Numbered from the stretch's first letter, positions 31,713-41,515 are shown. The stretch: DNA of 64,000 nucleotides from Cupriavidus nantongensis (GCF_001598055.1 NZ_CP014844.1:2100967-2164966), one strand, 5' to 3'. Numbers and translations: made by a program. Notes: generated by a model from the letters alone, not told the origin.

Positions 31713-34345
31713 TGGACCGGATTCAGGAGATTTCACCGGCGCTGGCCGATGCTCAGCCTGCGTTGATGGCAAAGGAAGACGCGCGCGCGGCAGGGTATGC
31801 GCACCGCCTGGCGATTGCCAAGCGGTTTGGGGAGCGTGTAGAGGCCGGTGACGCCGTATTCATCAGCGGCAGGACAGTCTCCATGGGAATGCCCTATACC
31901 GTCAGCGCTGGTGAGCGACGGCCGATCATGGGCTTCAACCGGTGGATGCTGCTGCAGGTGATGCAGGATCGTGGATGGTCCGATTCGAGATTCTTCACAA
32001 GCCAGCAGATATCGGCCTCAGGCTGGAGCTTGCGCGATAACGCGCAGCCGGTCGTTCTCCAGTTCGTGAACGCGACAGACGGCACAGGAACGGCATTGGC
32101 GGTCCCGGAGGTCAAGCGGTTCGCCGTGTTCAATGCCGTGCACGTCGAAGGCGTACCTGCGTATGAGCCGGCCCCCAAGCTGTCCAGCAAATCGTTGGAA
32201 GCTGCGATGGTGGCGGCAGACTTCGAGCCAGGCACGGAGATCCTCGAAGCGCTGGCGGCTTGGGTGGATACCCAGTACCGCGAACTCGGCGGGCAAGATG
32301 GACAAGCCGATCAAGCTTTGGCGCAAGCACTGGCCATGTCGGCGGTACTTTCAGAAGTCGATTGGCAAGATGCTCCGGGCACTGCCGCTCAGAGCGCGTT
32401 GCAGCGGCATGTAGCGCGATGGTCGAGCGCGGAATGGGTGCGCGACACGGTCGCACTGATCGAGGCCGACCCGTCGGCGTTCTTCGATGCGGTACGCGTC
32501 TCGGAGCTTGTAGCTTCCCAAGTCCTCATCCAAACACGCGTCGCACACCTGGAGTTGCGGACGGAAACCGATATTCAAACTGCTCGGCAAGAGGCCGTAT
32601 CGACAACGCTGCCACAGGCAGAGCAATTTCCGGAGGGCCAAGCCGTGAACGAGGCCAAAATGGAACTCAGTCAATCCGGACTCGCGCAGACCGGCAGTGA
32701 CCGACAAGCAGCTAAAGGCATAACGCACAGCGCTCGCGTAGAAGCGATGTTTGCAGAGCGCGAAGCGGTATTGGCCGTTCCGTTCGCCGACAAGGACCGC
32801 GCAAAGGAGTTGGGCGCTGTTTGGTACAAGCCTCAAATGGTTTGGTTCGTCCCGAAAGGCTTGGACGTGGCCACGTTCAAGGAGTGGGATCCGCGCGATA
32901 ACTGTCTGGGTAAGACTGCTGCCGAACAAGAGGTGATTGACAGCTTCCGGGCGGCAATGAAGGACATGGACCTTGATGTCCCGGATGACATTAAAGCGGA
33001 CGGGAAATGGCATAACGTGCGCACCTTCAGCAAGAAGGGACCGAATAAGTCAGGCGCCTATCTTCTGGACCTTCAGGGCGGGCGCGACGGCACACCGATC
33101 GGGGCGATTAACGACAAGTACACGGGTGAGTCACAGTCTTGGAGGTTCGACGGTCCTCTGCTTACGCCCGAGCAGAGGGCGCGTATGCGAGCCGAGGCCG
33201 TGCGCCGAGCCGAGTTGGCTGACCGGGCCGTGCAACGGGCACAAGCAGTGGCTGCAGAGCACGCCGCAGAAATCGTGGCGCAAGGACAGCCGGCAGCAGG
33301 CCATGGGTACGTGCGCAAGAAGGGCATTGCCGCCGAGGGACTGGTTCAGGTCTCCGGCAAAGTCCTGCTTGGCTATGAGGAGTTCATTGGTGAAAACGGC
33401 AAGTCGGCGATCCGTGAGGACCAGAACTATTTGATAGTGCCGATGCGCAACGCTGCGGGCGAGATCCGGGCGGTGCAGGCCATCAACGAGGATGGCACTG
33501 TCAAGTCGTTCATGCGTGGAGCGCAGAAGAAGGGAACGATGACAGTATTGGGTGCGCCGTCTCTTGATGCCCTGTGCGCGCATGCTGTCGCTTCCCCCGA
33601 CCAGGCTGCCAGGGCAGCGCTGTTCGTGGAGGGCTTCGCTACGGGCGCGTCGGTCAGGCAGCCAACAGGCTTGCCGGTGATTGTTTGCTTTGACGCCGGC
33701 AATCTGGAAGCGGTAGCGGCCGAGGCATCGCGCAAGTGGCCTGACAACATTGTGCCCATCATGGCCGTGGACAACGATCAATTTCATGTTGAGCGGGCTC
33801 TTGGCTACTTGGCAAAGGACCTGGGAGTCAATCCGAACTCGCAGCGCGGCAGCATGGTGGAAGTGCTCAGCGGCAAGTACTCCTCTCGCATGGTGTCGCT
33901 TGGCGACGCTGTCGCCGATGGTGAGTGGCACCAAGCGCCCAAAGGACGCTATTGCATGTCCCTGGAGCGCGAGCACGACTCTACGGAAGTGCGATCCATC
34001 TCGATTGAGGCTGTGACCCAAGAAGGGCAGCGTCCGGTCCGGCTTTCGTTTGGCAACCGGGGAGTAGAGGCTGGTCGGGCTGCGCTAGACGCCTTCGCCG
34101 GTCCCGCGAAAGAGGGCGAACAGGAACAGGGGACGACTTCACGAGCGGTCATGTTGGTGCCTGAGTTCAAGTCCCTGCAAGGGCGGCCGACTGACTGGAA
34201 CGACTTGGCTGGGAGCGAAGGCGCTCAATCAGTTTCCAGACAGGTTATGTCGGCGCTGGGGATCCCACAGCAGAGAGAGGTGCGAAGGGTTGTTCAAAGC
34301 CCTGCGCGGGTCGTGCAGCACACCAGCGGCGCGATGGAACGGTAA
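31709..34345 (+). CDS. Toprim primase-like protein with ArdC-N-like and DUF5710 domains
   Basis: An 878-aa multidomain protein starting GTG 31709 inside the preceding stop. Residues about 45-150 are ArdC-N-like (GFNRWMLLQVMQDRGWSDSR, ASGWSLRDNAQPVVLQFV, RFAVFNAVHVEG). Residues about 350-400 are a DUF5710 unit (VPFADKDRAKELGAVWYKPQ, MVWFVPKGLD). The C-terminal half is a Toprim-type primase core: GYVRKKGIAAEGLVQVSGKV, YLIVPMRNAAGEIRAVQAIN, acidic motif ALFVEGFATGASV near 650, then VIVCFDAGN and IMAVDNDQF. TraC-type primases enter the recipient and prime the second strand. No KfrB tail is present, unlike its neighbours. Confidence 0.78.
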   Translation: MMDRIQEISPALADAQPALMAKEDARAAGYAHRLAIAKRFGERVEAGDAVFISGRTVSMGMPYTVSAGERRPIMGFNRWMLLQVMQDRGWSDSRFFTSQQISASGWSLRDNAQPVVLQFVNATDGTGTALAVPEVKRFAVFNAVHVEGVPAYEPAPKLSSKSLEAAMVAADFEPGTEILEALAAWVDTQYRELGGQDGQADQALAQALAMSAVLSEVDWQDAPGTAAQSALQRHVARWSSAEWVRDTVALIEADPSAFFDAVRVSELVASQVLIQTRVAHLELRTETDIQTARQEAVSTTLPQAEQFPEGQAVNEAKMELSQSGLAQTGSDRQAAKGITHSARVEAMFAEREAVLAVPFADKDRAKELGAVWYKPQMVWFVPKGLDVATFKEWDPRDNCLGKTAAEQEVIDSFRAAMKDMDLDVPDDIKADGKWHNVRTFSKKGPNKSGAYLLDLQGGRDGTPIGAINDKYTGESQSWRFDGPLLTPEQRARMRAEAVRRAELADRAVQRAQAVAAEHAAEIVAQGQPAAGHGYVRKKGIAAEGLVQVSGKVLLGYEEFIGENGKSAIREDQNYLIVPMRNAAGEIRAVQAINEDGTVKSFMRGAQKKGTMTVLGAPSLDALCAHAVASPDQAARAALFVEGFATGASVRQPTGLPVIVCFDAGNLEAVAAEASRKWPDNIVPIMAVDNDQFHVERALGYLAKDLGVNPNSQRGSMVEVLSGKYSSRMVSLGDAVADGEWHQAPKGRYCMSLEREHDSTEVRSISIEAVTQEGQRPVRLSFGNRGVEAGRAALDAFAGPAKEGEQEQGTTSRAVMLVPEFKSLQGRPTDWNDLAGSEGAQSVSRQVMSALGIPQQREVRRVVQSPARVVQHTSGAMER

Positions 34346-34411
34346 TCACACATAGGCGATGCGACTCGCTCGCAAGCTCACGTGGAAAGAAACAGCCAAC
34401 TTGAGGTGACT

Positions 34412-35131
34412 ATGGAAGCAAAATTCGAGATGGAGTTAAGCGTACGTCGGAAGGCGCTGAGGCAGATTTACAAGGCATATTCCTTAGCAGAGAAGTTTGG
34501 AGGGCCACGGGGTATTTGGGTGGGTGGAACTGCCTTGCTGTCTTTCACCATCATGTTTCTTTCGTTTGCCTGCGGGGTTAAGGGCATCGTCGTTATTGCA
34601 CTGCCATTGTTCGTGATTGCCGTGGGCATGGTCGGTATGCGGAGGACTAGTCATCGAGCATTCTGGGACAAGCTATTTGAGCTACTGGAGGGGTATGAGC
34701 CGCGTGCTCAGGGGGAGTACCGGCATCTGCAGGAGGTCGTGAAGGGGGGGCGGTGGGATGAATTCAATGCCGCATTCCGGCAGTGGCACGCATCAGAACA
34801 CATGCTCACTACGCCGGCGCATACCCAGGCGAACAGTGGCGCGGCGCATCGCTTTGCCAGTAAGGCAATATCTCGCGAACCGACTGTCGTCGAGCCCGAC
34901 GAGAAGTGGCAGGCTCACGCCTATCCGTTACAGCAGATCTCAATCTTTCTGCAGGGAACTCGGCACAGCGACAGGGCGAGCTTGGTCGATCAGCTTCAAA
35001 CGGTGGCCACCAGACTGCAAGCGGGCGACATGGCGGGGACGGAGCATGACGACGACTTCGGTTACAGCTTCAAGGTGGATCTGGCATCGAAGGGTCCGTC
35101 GTTCTTCGATGGCCCCTGTGAGAGCGCTTGA
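34412..35131 (+). CDS. Two-span membrane protein of unknown function
   Basis: A 239-aa protein; ATG 34412 chosen (ribosome site GAGGTGA), the earlier GTG 34382 rejected. Two close transmembrane helices (about residues 33-75: GTALLSFTIMFLSFACGVKG, IVVIALPLFVIAVGMVGM) form a hairpin; the remainder is soluble, with FELLEGYEPRAQGEYRHLQE and a C-terminal region ISIFLQGTRHSDRASLVDQL followed by an acidic stretch (GTEHDDDFGYSFKVDL). Such a layout puts the large part in the cytoplasm. Family unknown. Confidence 0.6.
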   Translation: MEAKFEMELSVRRKALRQIYKAYSLAEKFGGPRGIWVGGTALLSFTIMFLSFACGVKGIVVIALPLFVIAVGMVGMRRTSHRAFWDKLFELLEGYEPRAQGEYRHLQEVVKGGRWDEFNAAFRQWHASEHMLTTPAHTQANSGAAHRFASKAISREPTVVEPDEKWQAHAYPLQQISIFLQGTRHSDRASLVDQLQTVATRLQAGDMAGTEHDDDFGYSFKVDLASKGPSFFDGPCESA

Positions 35132-35153
35132 AAAATCCGGAGCCTGATGACGT

Positions 35154-35426
35154 ATGCGCAAAGAGAACGTTTTTTTGGTAACGGGCCGGCTTTCCGAGGG
35201 AACGGCGTCGGGCCGAGAGCCGCGTGGCGAGCTTATCCAGCGAATCGTATGCGCCGCGAACGAGCCCGCGCTGCACGAGTTCTTGGATAGGTCGTTTCCG
35301 GGCTTCCTCGTGATTGGCATGGTGAACCTGGCCGCCTTGGAGGAAACAGCGCGGCAAATCAAGGTCGCTCTTGCTGGGTCGGCCGGCGCGCTGCAGGTGT
35401 TCGTGGATCCCTCCATGTCTCATTGA
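35154..35426 (+). CDS. Unknown 90-aa protein
   Basis: A soluble 90-aa protein (MRKENVFLVTGRLSEGTASG, ELIQRIVCAANEPALHEFLD, FPGFLVIGMVNLAALEETAR), apparently alternating beta and alpha. The gene follows the membrane protein by 22 bp. No known domain recognised. A new transcription unit seems to begin after it, at the second TTAAT motif. Confidence 0.5.
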   Translation: MRKENVFLVTGRLSEGTASGREPRGELIQRIVCAANEPALHEFLDRSFPGFLVIGMVNLAALEETARQIKVALAGSAGALQVFVDPSMSH

Positions 35427-35501
35427 TACCAAGGGAGGGCAACAAATCTCATGCGTCTGGTGCTTCGGCCTGGCGTTCTACGCGCGTGCGTGCAATAATG
35501 A

Positions 35502-35522
35502 AACTGTTAATTAAGTGTTAAT
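35502..35522. promoter_or_regulatory. Shared TTAAT motif, copy 2
   Basis: AACTGTTAATTAAGTGTTAA plus one T, identical in 20 of 21 positions to 23264-23284. It lies 22 bp before ATG 35545, so a protein bound here would cover the promoter or start point of the second KfrB gene group. Confidence 0.55.
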
Positions 35523-35544
35523 TGTGAGCGTCGATGAGGGTCCT

Positions 35545-36678
35545 ATGGAGATGAGTGAGGCACGGCATTTGGGCAGTCGCCCCAGCTACATGAGCCCAAC
35601 CGTCGGTAAGGATGGGGTATGGGGCTCTGCGGGCTCTCACGCGCTGCGTGGCGCCTTGCAGCGGCAGTCGCCCCGAGGGGTGATGGATTTGCTGAAGTCG
35701 ATGGATGCCCAATCCATGGCCCACGTTCTGCGCGAGACCAACTTCAAAGTCGATGAGAAGCTGGTGGAACGCGGACGTGCAGCGGTGTTTGAAAGCGTCA
35801 AGGGCGATCTACAGGCGGCATTGACGAAGGGCGTCGATGGCTCTGGAGTGCGCAAGGCAGGAACCGGAATCCAACGCGAGACGAATGGCCGGGTGGTGCA
35901 AGAAAGCGCTCGTACACGTGTTGCGGCCGGGACAGACTTTGCCGGTGAGCATCGTGCAGCGGAACTGATTCAATCCGTTCTGAAAGCGCCGATGGTGCGA
36001 GTCGCGACGCTCGGAGATCAGCCGCTCCCACAGCGCGCCTCGCTGCAGATGGTTGCAGCGCAGGCGCTGCAGAAGGGCGTCCTTGGGTTCGGGTTCGATG
36101 GGTTGCCCGGCAAATACGCGGTGCCGGTGCCGATGGCCGACGTGGTCGAACTCCACCGACAGGCGGCCATTGAAGTTGCTACGCAAACAACGCGTGCTGG
36201 CCTGCTTGCCTGGGCTTCGGGCGTGAAAGTGACGGGACTAAGTGAGTGGGTGCCGGACAGCGTGCAGCGACTGCTGCACGGCAGCGTTTCACGGGACGCG
36301 GCCGAGATTGTCGTAAGTGGACTGACCAGCGGGAGTATTGCGCGCCATGCACAGGAATACGGTCTGCATGGCGTAGCAAACCTGCTAGCAGCCAACGGTC
36401 TCGATCCCGATGCGCCGACTATTGGCGAACAAGCACAAGAGATGGGGCTGCAAATCAAGGAACCGGATCGCGAGCGTGGTCAGTATTTTGGGACGGTGGT
36501 CGCTCAGGACCACCGGGCGAGCCTGATCAAGATCAAGCGCGATGAAGCGATCGAGCTGCCATTTGCGCAAATACCGGGGGTTCGGCCGCGCATTGGCGAG
36601 GCGCTACGGCTCGGATTCAAATTGGGAACGTTGAGCGTAAGTTCGAAATCCGCTGGCATCGAAAGCAACGCGCGGTAA
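35545..36678 (+). CDS. Unknown protein with diverged KfrB-like tail
   Basis: A 377-aa protein; ATG 35545 (ribosome site GAGGG) preferred to the TTG at 35515, which would lie in the TTAAT motif. Residues 1-300 are mostly helical (VMDLLKSMDAQSMAHVLRET, HRAAELIQSVLKAPMVRVAT) without a named domain. The C-terminal 60 residues (RGQYFGTVVAQDHRASLIKI, KRDEAIELPFAQIPGVRPRI, GEALRLGFKLGTLSV) keep the spacing of the KfrB module (YxGxVV, then a basic position, then IG-x-x-L) but have lost most conserved residues. First gene of a group of seven. Confidence 0.6.
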   Translation: MEMSEARHLGSRPSYMSPTVGKDGVWGSAGSHALRGALQRQSPRGVMDLLKSMDAQSMAHVLRETNFKVDEKLVERGRAAVFESVKGDLQAALTKGVDGSGVRKAGTGIQRETNGRVVQESARTRVAAGTDFAGEHRAAELIQSVLKAPMVRVATLGDQPLPQRASLQMVAAQALQKGVLGFGFDGLPGKYAVPVPMADVVELHRQAAIEVATQTTRAGLLAWASGVKVTGLSEWVPDSVQRLLHGSVSRDAAEIVVSGLTSGSIARHAQEYGLHGVANLLAANGLDPDAPTIGEQAQEMGLQIKEPDRERGQYFGTVVAQDHRASLIKIKRDEAIELPFAQIPGVRPRIGEALRLGFKLGTLSVSSKSAGIESNAR

Positions 36679-36778
36679 GTGCAAACGCTACAGGCCCCAG
36701 TGAGAGGTGCGACTCGCTGGCGCCATCGCTGAGGAAATTGGCCAGTCTGATCTGCGCACATCTCTCGCATCCGCATTA

Positions 36779-37384
36779 ATGAATAAATTTGTACCCATGA
36801 AAATCGACCAGCAAGAAATCTCATTGTATGTGCAGGCGATCAAATCGTCCTTTGAGAACGGTGCGTTTTCGCAATCAGATTGCCAACACCTGGCATACAT
36901 GTTTGCCCAAGGCGGGCTGTATGGTCGCGTCTTGCAGCATGGTGTTTTGCTGGACTTGCCGGCCAAGGCAGGGATCGCGAACTTCATCAGGTTGATCCGT
37001 GAGAACCTCGAAGCTCCCGTGGTCGATGCGAATACCGATATCTCCTATGCGCTCAACCGCCCGGCTAACTATGTGAACGCAGATCAATTGCGGCCGGACT
37101 TCGTCAAGGATTCGGATCTGTCTTTCAGAGAATTCCTGACGAATCTCTTGAGCGGCATACAAGCGGATATTGTCGAACTCTCTGTTGAGGCAGAAGCACT
37201 GCCGACGGACAAGAAGACGGATGCGCACTACGTGATTGGCATGTTGGAGGTGACTGCCCGAAACCTTGACGCGGCTTTTGCCGATCCTGCGGGCGCCTCT
37301 GATATGGCGCCCAGCGAATTGGCACGCTTCTTCGAAGATAGCTGCCGCTTTGTCGCCTCGGTAAAGAGCGAGATGCATCATTAA
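36779..37384 (+). CDS. Unknown 201-aa protein
   Basis: A soluble, helical protein (QQEISLYVQAIKSSFENGAF, DLPAKAGIANFIRLIRENLE, KKTDAHYVIGMLEVTARNLD). ATG 36779 or 36797 are both possible; the frame opens further upstream at GTG 36707, but the stretch has little coding character. I do not recognise a domain and it lacks the KfrB tail. It is followed after 21 bp by the next KfrB-type gene. Confidence 0.55.
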   Translation: MNKFVPMKIDQQEISLYVQAIKSSFENGAFSQSDCQHLAYMFAQGGLYGRVLQHGVLLDLPAKAGIANFIRLIRENLEAPVVDANTDISYALNRPANYVNADQLRPDFVKDSDLSFREFLTNLLSGIQADIVELSVEAEALPTDKKTDAHYVIGMLEVTARNLDAAFADPAGASDMAPSELARFFEDSCRFVASVKSEMHH

Positions 37385-37405
37385 TCAATGAACAAGGAGG
37401 GTGCG

Positions 37406-38353
37406 ATGTCGGGGATGTTCGAACGCCTGCGTGCTGAAGCTGAACGAGTGAGCGAGGCCAATAAGATGGCCCTGCTGCATACGAAAGGTCGTGGGAACCT
37501 GGATCTGGTGGACAAGTTCAGTGGTCGAGCGGCGCAGCAGAGGATCCAAACTGGCGGGATTTTGGTAAGCGGCGGATCCTTCCTCGGAATGGCCGGCGTA
37601 GCCATGGCAAATCAGGCCGCTGCTTTGGGCGCTTCTGGTCTGTTGGCGTCGGCTTCTACGGCGATGGCTGGGCTTGGCACGGTAGCAGTCGGAACTGCTG
37701 TACTTCCTGCTGTAACAGTGGCGACATTGGGTGCGTCGGTGGCAGGCCTCGCAGTGGTGGCGGCCAGCAAGCTGATGCGAGTAAACATGGATAAGGGATT
37801 CGCTTTTGCCGATGCGCTCCAACAGGGGGATAAGGAGCAGTTGCAATCCCTAGGGAAAGCAAATCTTGGACTCGGTGACTGGATCAAAGGGGCACGGAAT
37901 CTCCTGGTCGACAGCTTCAAGCAGCAGGGCAAGCTGGAAGCCAAACACAATCTTCCCGCAAAGACATACGATGCAGCGTTTGAGTACGAAATGGAGGATC
38001 TGTTTGGCGACGCCGAGGATTCCAGACTGGGCAAGCAAGGTCTGGTTGAAAGGGTGGCGTCGGAGATTTGGGATAAACACGGAATCGTTGTCACTGACGA
38101 TAAAGTCCATGCTTGCCTTGGTAAGACCCGTGGGAACGATTCCACTTACGGGAAGATCCTTGGAATCGATAAAGACCGAGGTGTTGTCATCCAGTCTATC
38201 GGCCGAGGTCAAGCCACGATTCACAATCTGAAGGACTTCGCCGTTGAACCCAAGCTTGGCGCGGAAATGATGGTTTCCTACCGATCCGGCCAAATGCTGA
38301 ATACCCCAGCGAAGGACATGTCGCGCAGCGTTGGTAGCGATCTGGGACGCTGA
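37406..38353 (+). CDS. Protein with hydrophobic hairpin and KfrB-like tail
   Basis: A 315-aa protein. ATG 37406 follows an excellent ribosome site (AAGGAGGG); ATG 37388 is the weaker alternative. Residues about 45-120 form a long Ala/Gly-rich hydrophobic stretch (GASGLLASASTAMAGLGTVA, VGTAVLPAVTVATLGASVAG), probably two or three membrane-inserting helices, as seen in some pore-forming or membrane-active proteins. The tail (STYGKILGIDKDRGVVIQSI, GRGQATIHNLKDFAVEPKLG) is KfrB-like. If the protein reaches another cell with the DNA, the hydrophobic part could act on membranes; that is speculation. Confidence 0.6.
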   Translation: MSGMFERLRAEAERVSEANKMALLHTKGRGNLDLVDKFSGRAAQQRIQTGGILVSGGSFLGMAGVAMANQAAALGASGLLASASTAMAGLGTVAVGTAVLPAVTVATLGASVAGLAVVAASKLMRVNMDKGFAFADALQQGDKEQLQSLGKANLGLGDWIKGARNLLVDSFKQQGKLEAKHNLPAKTYDAAFEYEMEDLFGDAEDSRLGKQGLVERVASEIWDKHGIVVTDDKVHACLGKTRGNDSTYGKILGIDKDRGVVIQSIGRGQATIHNLKDFAVEPKLGAEMMVSYRSGQMLNTPAKDMSRSVGSDLGR

Positions 38354-38357
38354 GACC

Positions 38358-41300
38358 ATGTCCAGGGACAACGGCAGCCTCGCAGCGACTTCGCTGCAAA
38401 TGGATCTGTTCAGCGAAACGACGCTGCAGAATGCGCAACCTGTCGAGCAGGCGACAGCAGTCGTGGAAGAGCCTGCGCAACCCCAACAGGCTGCGGTCGC
38501 CTCTAAGGGAGGCCCTGCCGTTGCCGCCGCTGTGGAGACGGCGCCGGTCGTAGTCGGGGGCATTGCCGACGCTGGCGAGGAGTTGGTAGCCAATCGGCGC
38601 AATCGTGGCAAGGTGGCTACCACTTGGTCGGATCTTGAAGGGCTGAATGACACTCTGAAGGTCAAAGAAACGGTAAAGGGCAATGTCTGGCTCAAGCCGG
38701 ACTACCAGCAACTCATCGATGCAGGCATGCAGCCGATGGTTGCGCATATCGTCAAGCAAGTCTATGACAGCGTCGCCGCCAAGCCTGCGGTCAGCGCCAG
38801 CACGAAGACTACGGATGCACACCTGCAGACCTACATCGGCGGAATGCAGCGCATCGAGCAAGGCCTGATGAAGTGGACGCAGGACACGAAGGCGCTCAAA
38901 GCCTGGGCCAACTCGAATATCCGTGTGGCGGGCGCCATGCTGGGGAAACAGGTCGCGCTGTCTGAACTCGGGCCGGCGACGTCTCTGCTGGAATATGTCT
39001 ATCCGGACGGATGGCGTGCCCATCGCGATGAGCTGCGAATCGTTGGGGGGAACAAGCTCCTCGGCGCCCTGCAGCCTGGCTACGAAGAGATCAAGCGCGC
39101 GGGCAAGGCCATTGATGCCGGTTGGCCGAACAAGCGAGAATCCTGGGAGGTTCAGGGATACAAGGTTCTTGAGCGGCCGAGGGTAAGCGTTGACCCCAAT
39201 GAGTTCAGATTCAGTAAGAAGTATTCGCTCTCGGTCGACCGCTATTACATCGACACATTCAATACTGAGGAAGCCGCACAGGCCGCCGCAGCGGCCATCA
39301 AGCCTTTCGTACTGGTTGGCAAGCGTGGCTTTCTCGATTCCTTCGACTCGCGGGAGTTGGCGGTTGAGGCGGCAAAGGAACGTTCTCGCGGCGGCAAAGA
39401 CACGGAACGTCAACTCATCGAGAAGGGTTACAACGTCATCGACGCTGAGCGCGTTGGCGTCAGTCGGCGCATGGAAGGCGAGGACATTAGCAGCGAGCGG
39501 CTAATGGAAGAGTTCGGGCTGCGCGGTGTGAACTTCGGCAATTGGATGAAAACGCCCGCCGCGCGTGCCGAAGCTCAGATGCACCTGAACCATGCCTATG
39601 ACGCCTTTCACGATCTAGCCGACATCCTGGACGTGCCACCGAAGGTGTTGTCGTTGGGCGGCATGCTCGGGTTGGCCATCGGCGCGCAAGGCCACGGAGG
39701 CAGGAATGCTGCGCACTTCGTGCCAGGTGTGAACGAAATCAACCTGACCCGGACCACTGGTGCCGGCGCCCTCGCACACGAGTGGGCCCACGCGGTCGAT
39801 CACTACTTTGCCCGCCAGGCGGGGCTCGATACGGCTGAAGAGCCCTATCTCAGCGAGCATGCTCTGTTGGGCGAAACGAAGACCCGGCATGAACTGGTCG
39901 CGGGAAAGTACGTGCCAGTCTCCTCACCGCGTTTTGGCGAAGTGCGCCCGGAAATTGTCGGCGCGTTCAAGGGGCTGGTGCAAACCATGACCAAGCGCCT
40001 GCAGACCGTGGAAGAGGCTCAAGCCGTTGATGCGGCCTATCAGCAGCGTCTGGAAAAGAATGTGAACGGATGGCTTGCCTCGATCGGCCGCGACTTCAAG
40101 GAGCAAGAAGCTGAGTTCGCCGTGCTGGCTGAGCGCGTGCGCAAAGGCGACTTCGGCGGGGAGATGGTCGCGGTTGGTCGAAGCACTCTCCTGCATCCGG
40201 TGGTGGTCGAGATGCGGGATCTCTACAAGGCCAAACATGGCCGCGTCTACTCGATTGAGCAACTCAAAGGTCTGCAAAGCAATCTGGACTCGCTCGCTTT
40301 TCGACGTGACAAGTCCGCACACCAGCAGGCGATGGCTGCCGACGCGGACGTGGTTCCGGAGCGCCGACGGGTCAGCACCGACTATGCGCTGAATGCGGCG
40401 AAGCTGGATAAGGACAAGGGCGGAAAGGTCTACTGGTCCACGAAGTGCGAGTTGTTCGCCCGTGCCTTTGACTCGTTCGTCGCGGATAAGTTGGAGGCAA
40501 AGCAAGCCAAGAATAGCTACCTCTCCTTCGGTGTACGAGAAACCGAAACCGTGCCAGTTGGAACAGAACGAGATGCCATTCACTCGGCCTTCGATGGCCT
40601 CATCGGTGAGTTTGTCGTGCGCGAGTCGGAGTTGGGACCGGCATTGTTTTCGGCCGGACCGGGGCGGGGGTCGGCGCTACCACTACCCGAGATCCACGCG
40701 GAGATCGAGCGTCTGCGCGGAGAGTGGAAAGGCATGCCGCCGGTGCTGGTCGTTGGTAAGCCCACCGATCTTCCATTTGAGGCGCCTTCCAATGCTGATG
40801 GCGCGTACCACGACGGCAAGGTCTACGTGGTGGCGGGAAACATCGGCGACATGCGGCAGTTGCAAAAGGTGATGGCGCACGAATGCATCATGCACCATAG
40901 CCTAGAGGAAATGCTGGGCAACTATGGCTTTGCCAAACTCCACCACGGCGTCCAGTCACTTATCGCGAAGGGCGACGAGACGGTATGTGCAATTGCCGAG
41001 AACGTGAGGTCACGCTACGGCGTCCTTCCTCCGGATATCCAAACCAAGGAAATTGTGGCAAGGGCAGGGGAGCAGTGTTTGGATGAACAGGGCAACGTTC
41101 GTGTCCAGTACGGGTTCATGAAGGGAGTGTTTGCCGGCGTGACCGGCTGGCTGCGCGATCACGGCATCTCAGTGCCCTTCACCAATGTCGAGCTGCAGGG
41201 CATTCTGCACAAGAGCGCCGAGTTGGCAAAGGACGGCCCATTGCTTCGCGCCGGCCGTCGCGAGCAGTCGCTGCAGGAAAAGGTCGTGGGCATGCTTAGC

Positions 41301-41504
41301 GGGCTCTTCGTCGGCAAGATCCTCGGCGTAGCGGATGGGGTTGTGACGCAGAAGGTCGGACGCGCTGGTGAAACCGTGCTGCACTCGATGGCGGACTTGT
41401 CCGGGCCAATTGAGGTGGGAGAAATCGCCGAGATTGCTTACAAAGACGGCAAAGGTCTGGTCCGAGAGCCGGAACAGCATCACGTGCGCAGTGTAGACCG
41501 CTAA
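38358..41504 (+). CDS. Large polyvalent protein: LPD5-like, LPD1-type metallopeptidase and KfrB domains
   Basis: A 1048-aa protein; ATG 38358 follows the previous stop by 4 bp. Residues about 270-345 (FRFSKKYSLSVDRYYIDTFN ... ERQLIEKGYNVI) look LPD5-like. Residues about 370-500 are LPD1 (LRGVNFGNWMKTPAARAEAQ, HLNHAYDAFHDLADILDVPP, GALAHEWAHAVDHYF), whose HEWAH motif at about 474 suggests a zinc metallopeptidase. A second HE-type motif (MAHECIMHHSLEEML, about residue 841) is embedded in a 'VMAHECIMHHSLEEMLG' block near the end. The KfrB module closes the chain (SGLFVGKILGVADGVVTQKV). Likely a defence-countering or host-modifying factor. Confidence 0.75.
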   Translation: MSRDNGSLAATSLQMDLFSETTLQNAQPVEQATAVVEEPAQPQQAAVASKGGPAVAAAVETAPVVVGGIADAGEELVANRRNRGKVATTWSDLEGLNDTLKVKETVKGNVWLKPDYQQLIDAGMQPMVAHIVKQVYDSVAAKPAVSASTKTTDAHLQTYIGGMQRIEQGLMKWTQDTKALKAWANSNIRVAGAMLGKQVALSELGPATSLLEYVYPDGWRAHRDELRIVGGNKLLGALQPGYEEIKRAGKAIDAGWPNKRESWEVQGYKVLERPRVSVDPNEFRFSKKYSLSVDRYYIDTFNTEEAAQAAAAAIKPFVLVGKRGFLDSFDSRELAVEAAKERSRGGKDTERQLIEKGYNVIDAERVGVSRRMEGEDISSERLMEEFGLRGVNFGNWMKTPAARAEAQMHLNHAYDAFHDLADILDVPPKVLSLGGMLGLAIGAQGHGGRNAAHFVPGVNEINLTRTTGAGALAHEWAHAVDHYFARQAGLDTAEEPYLSEHALLGETKTRHELVAGKYVPVSSPRFGEVRPEIVGAFKGLVQTMTKRLQTVEEAQAVDAAYQQRLEKNVNGWLASIGRDFKEQEAEFAVLAERVRKGDFGGEMVAVGRSTLLHPVVVEMRDLYKAKHGRVYSIEQLKGLQSNLDSLAFRRDKSAHQQAMAADADVVPERRRVSTDYALNAAKLDKDKGGKVYWSTKCELFARAFDSFVADKLEAKQAKNSYLSFGVRETETVPVGTERDAIHSAFDGLIGEFVVRESELGPALFSAGPGRGSALPLPEIHAEIERLRGEWKGMPPVLVVGKPTDLPFEAPSNADGAYHDGKVYVVAGNIGDMRQLQKVMAHECIMHHSLEEMLGNYGFAKLHHGVQSLIAKGDETVCAIAENVRSRYGVLPPDIQTKEIVARAGEQCLDEQGNVRVQYGFMKGVFAGVTGWLRDHGISVPFTNVELQGILHKSAELAKDGPLLRAGRREQSLQEKVVGMLSGLFVGKILGVADGVVTQKVGRAGETVLHSMADLSGPIEVGEIAEIAYKDGKGLVREPEQHHVRSVDR

Positions 41505-41515
41505 GGCAGCGCGAT

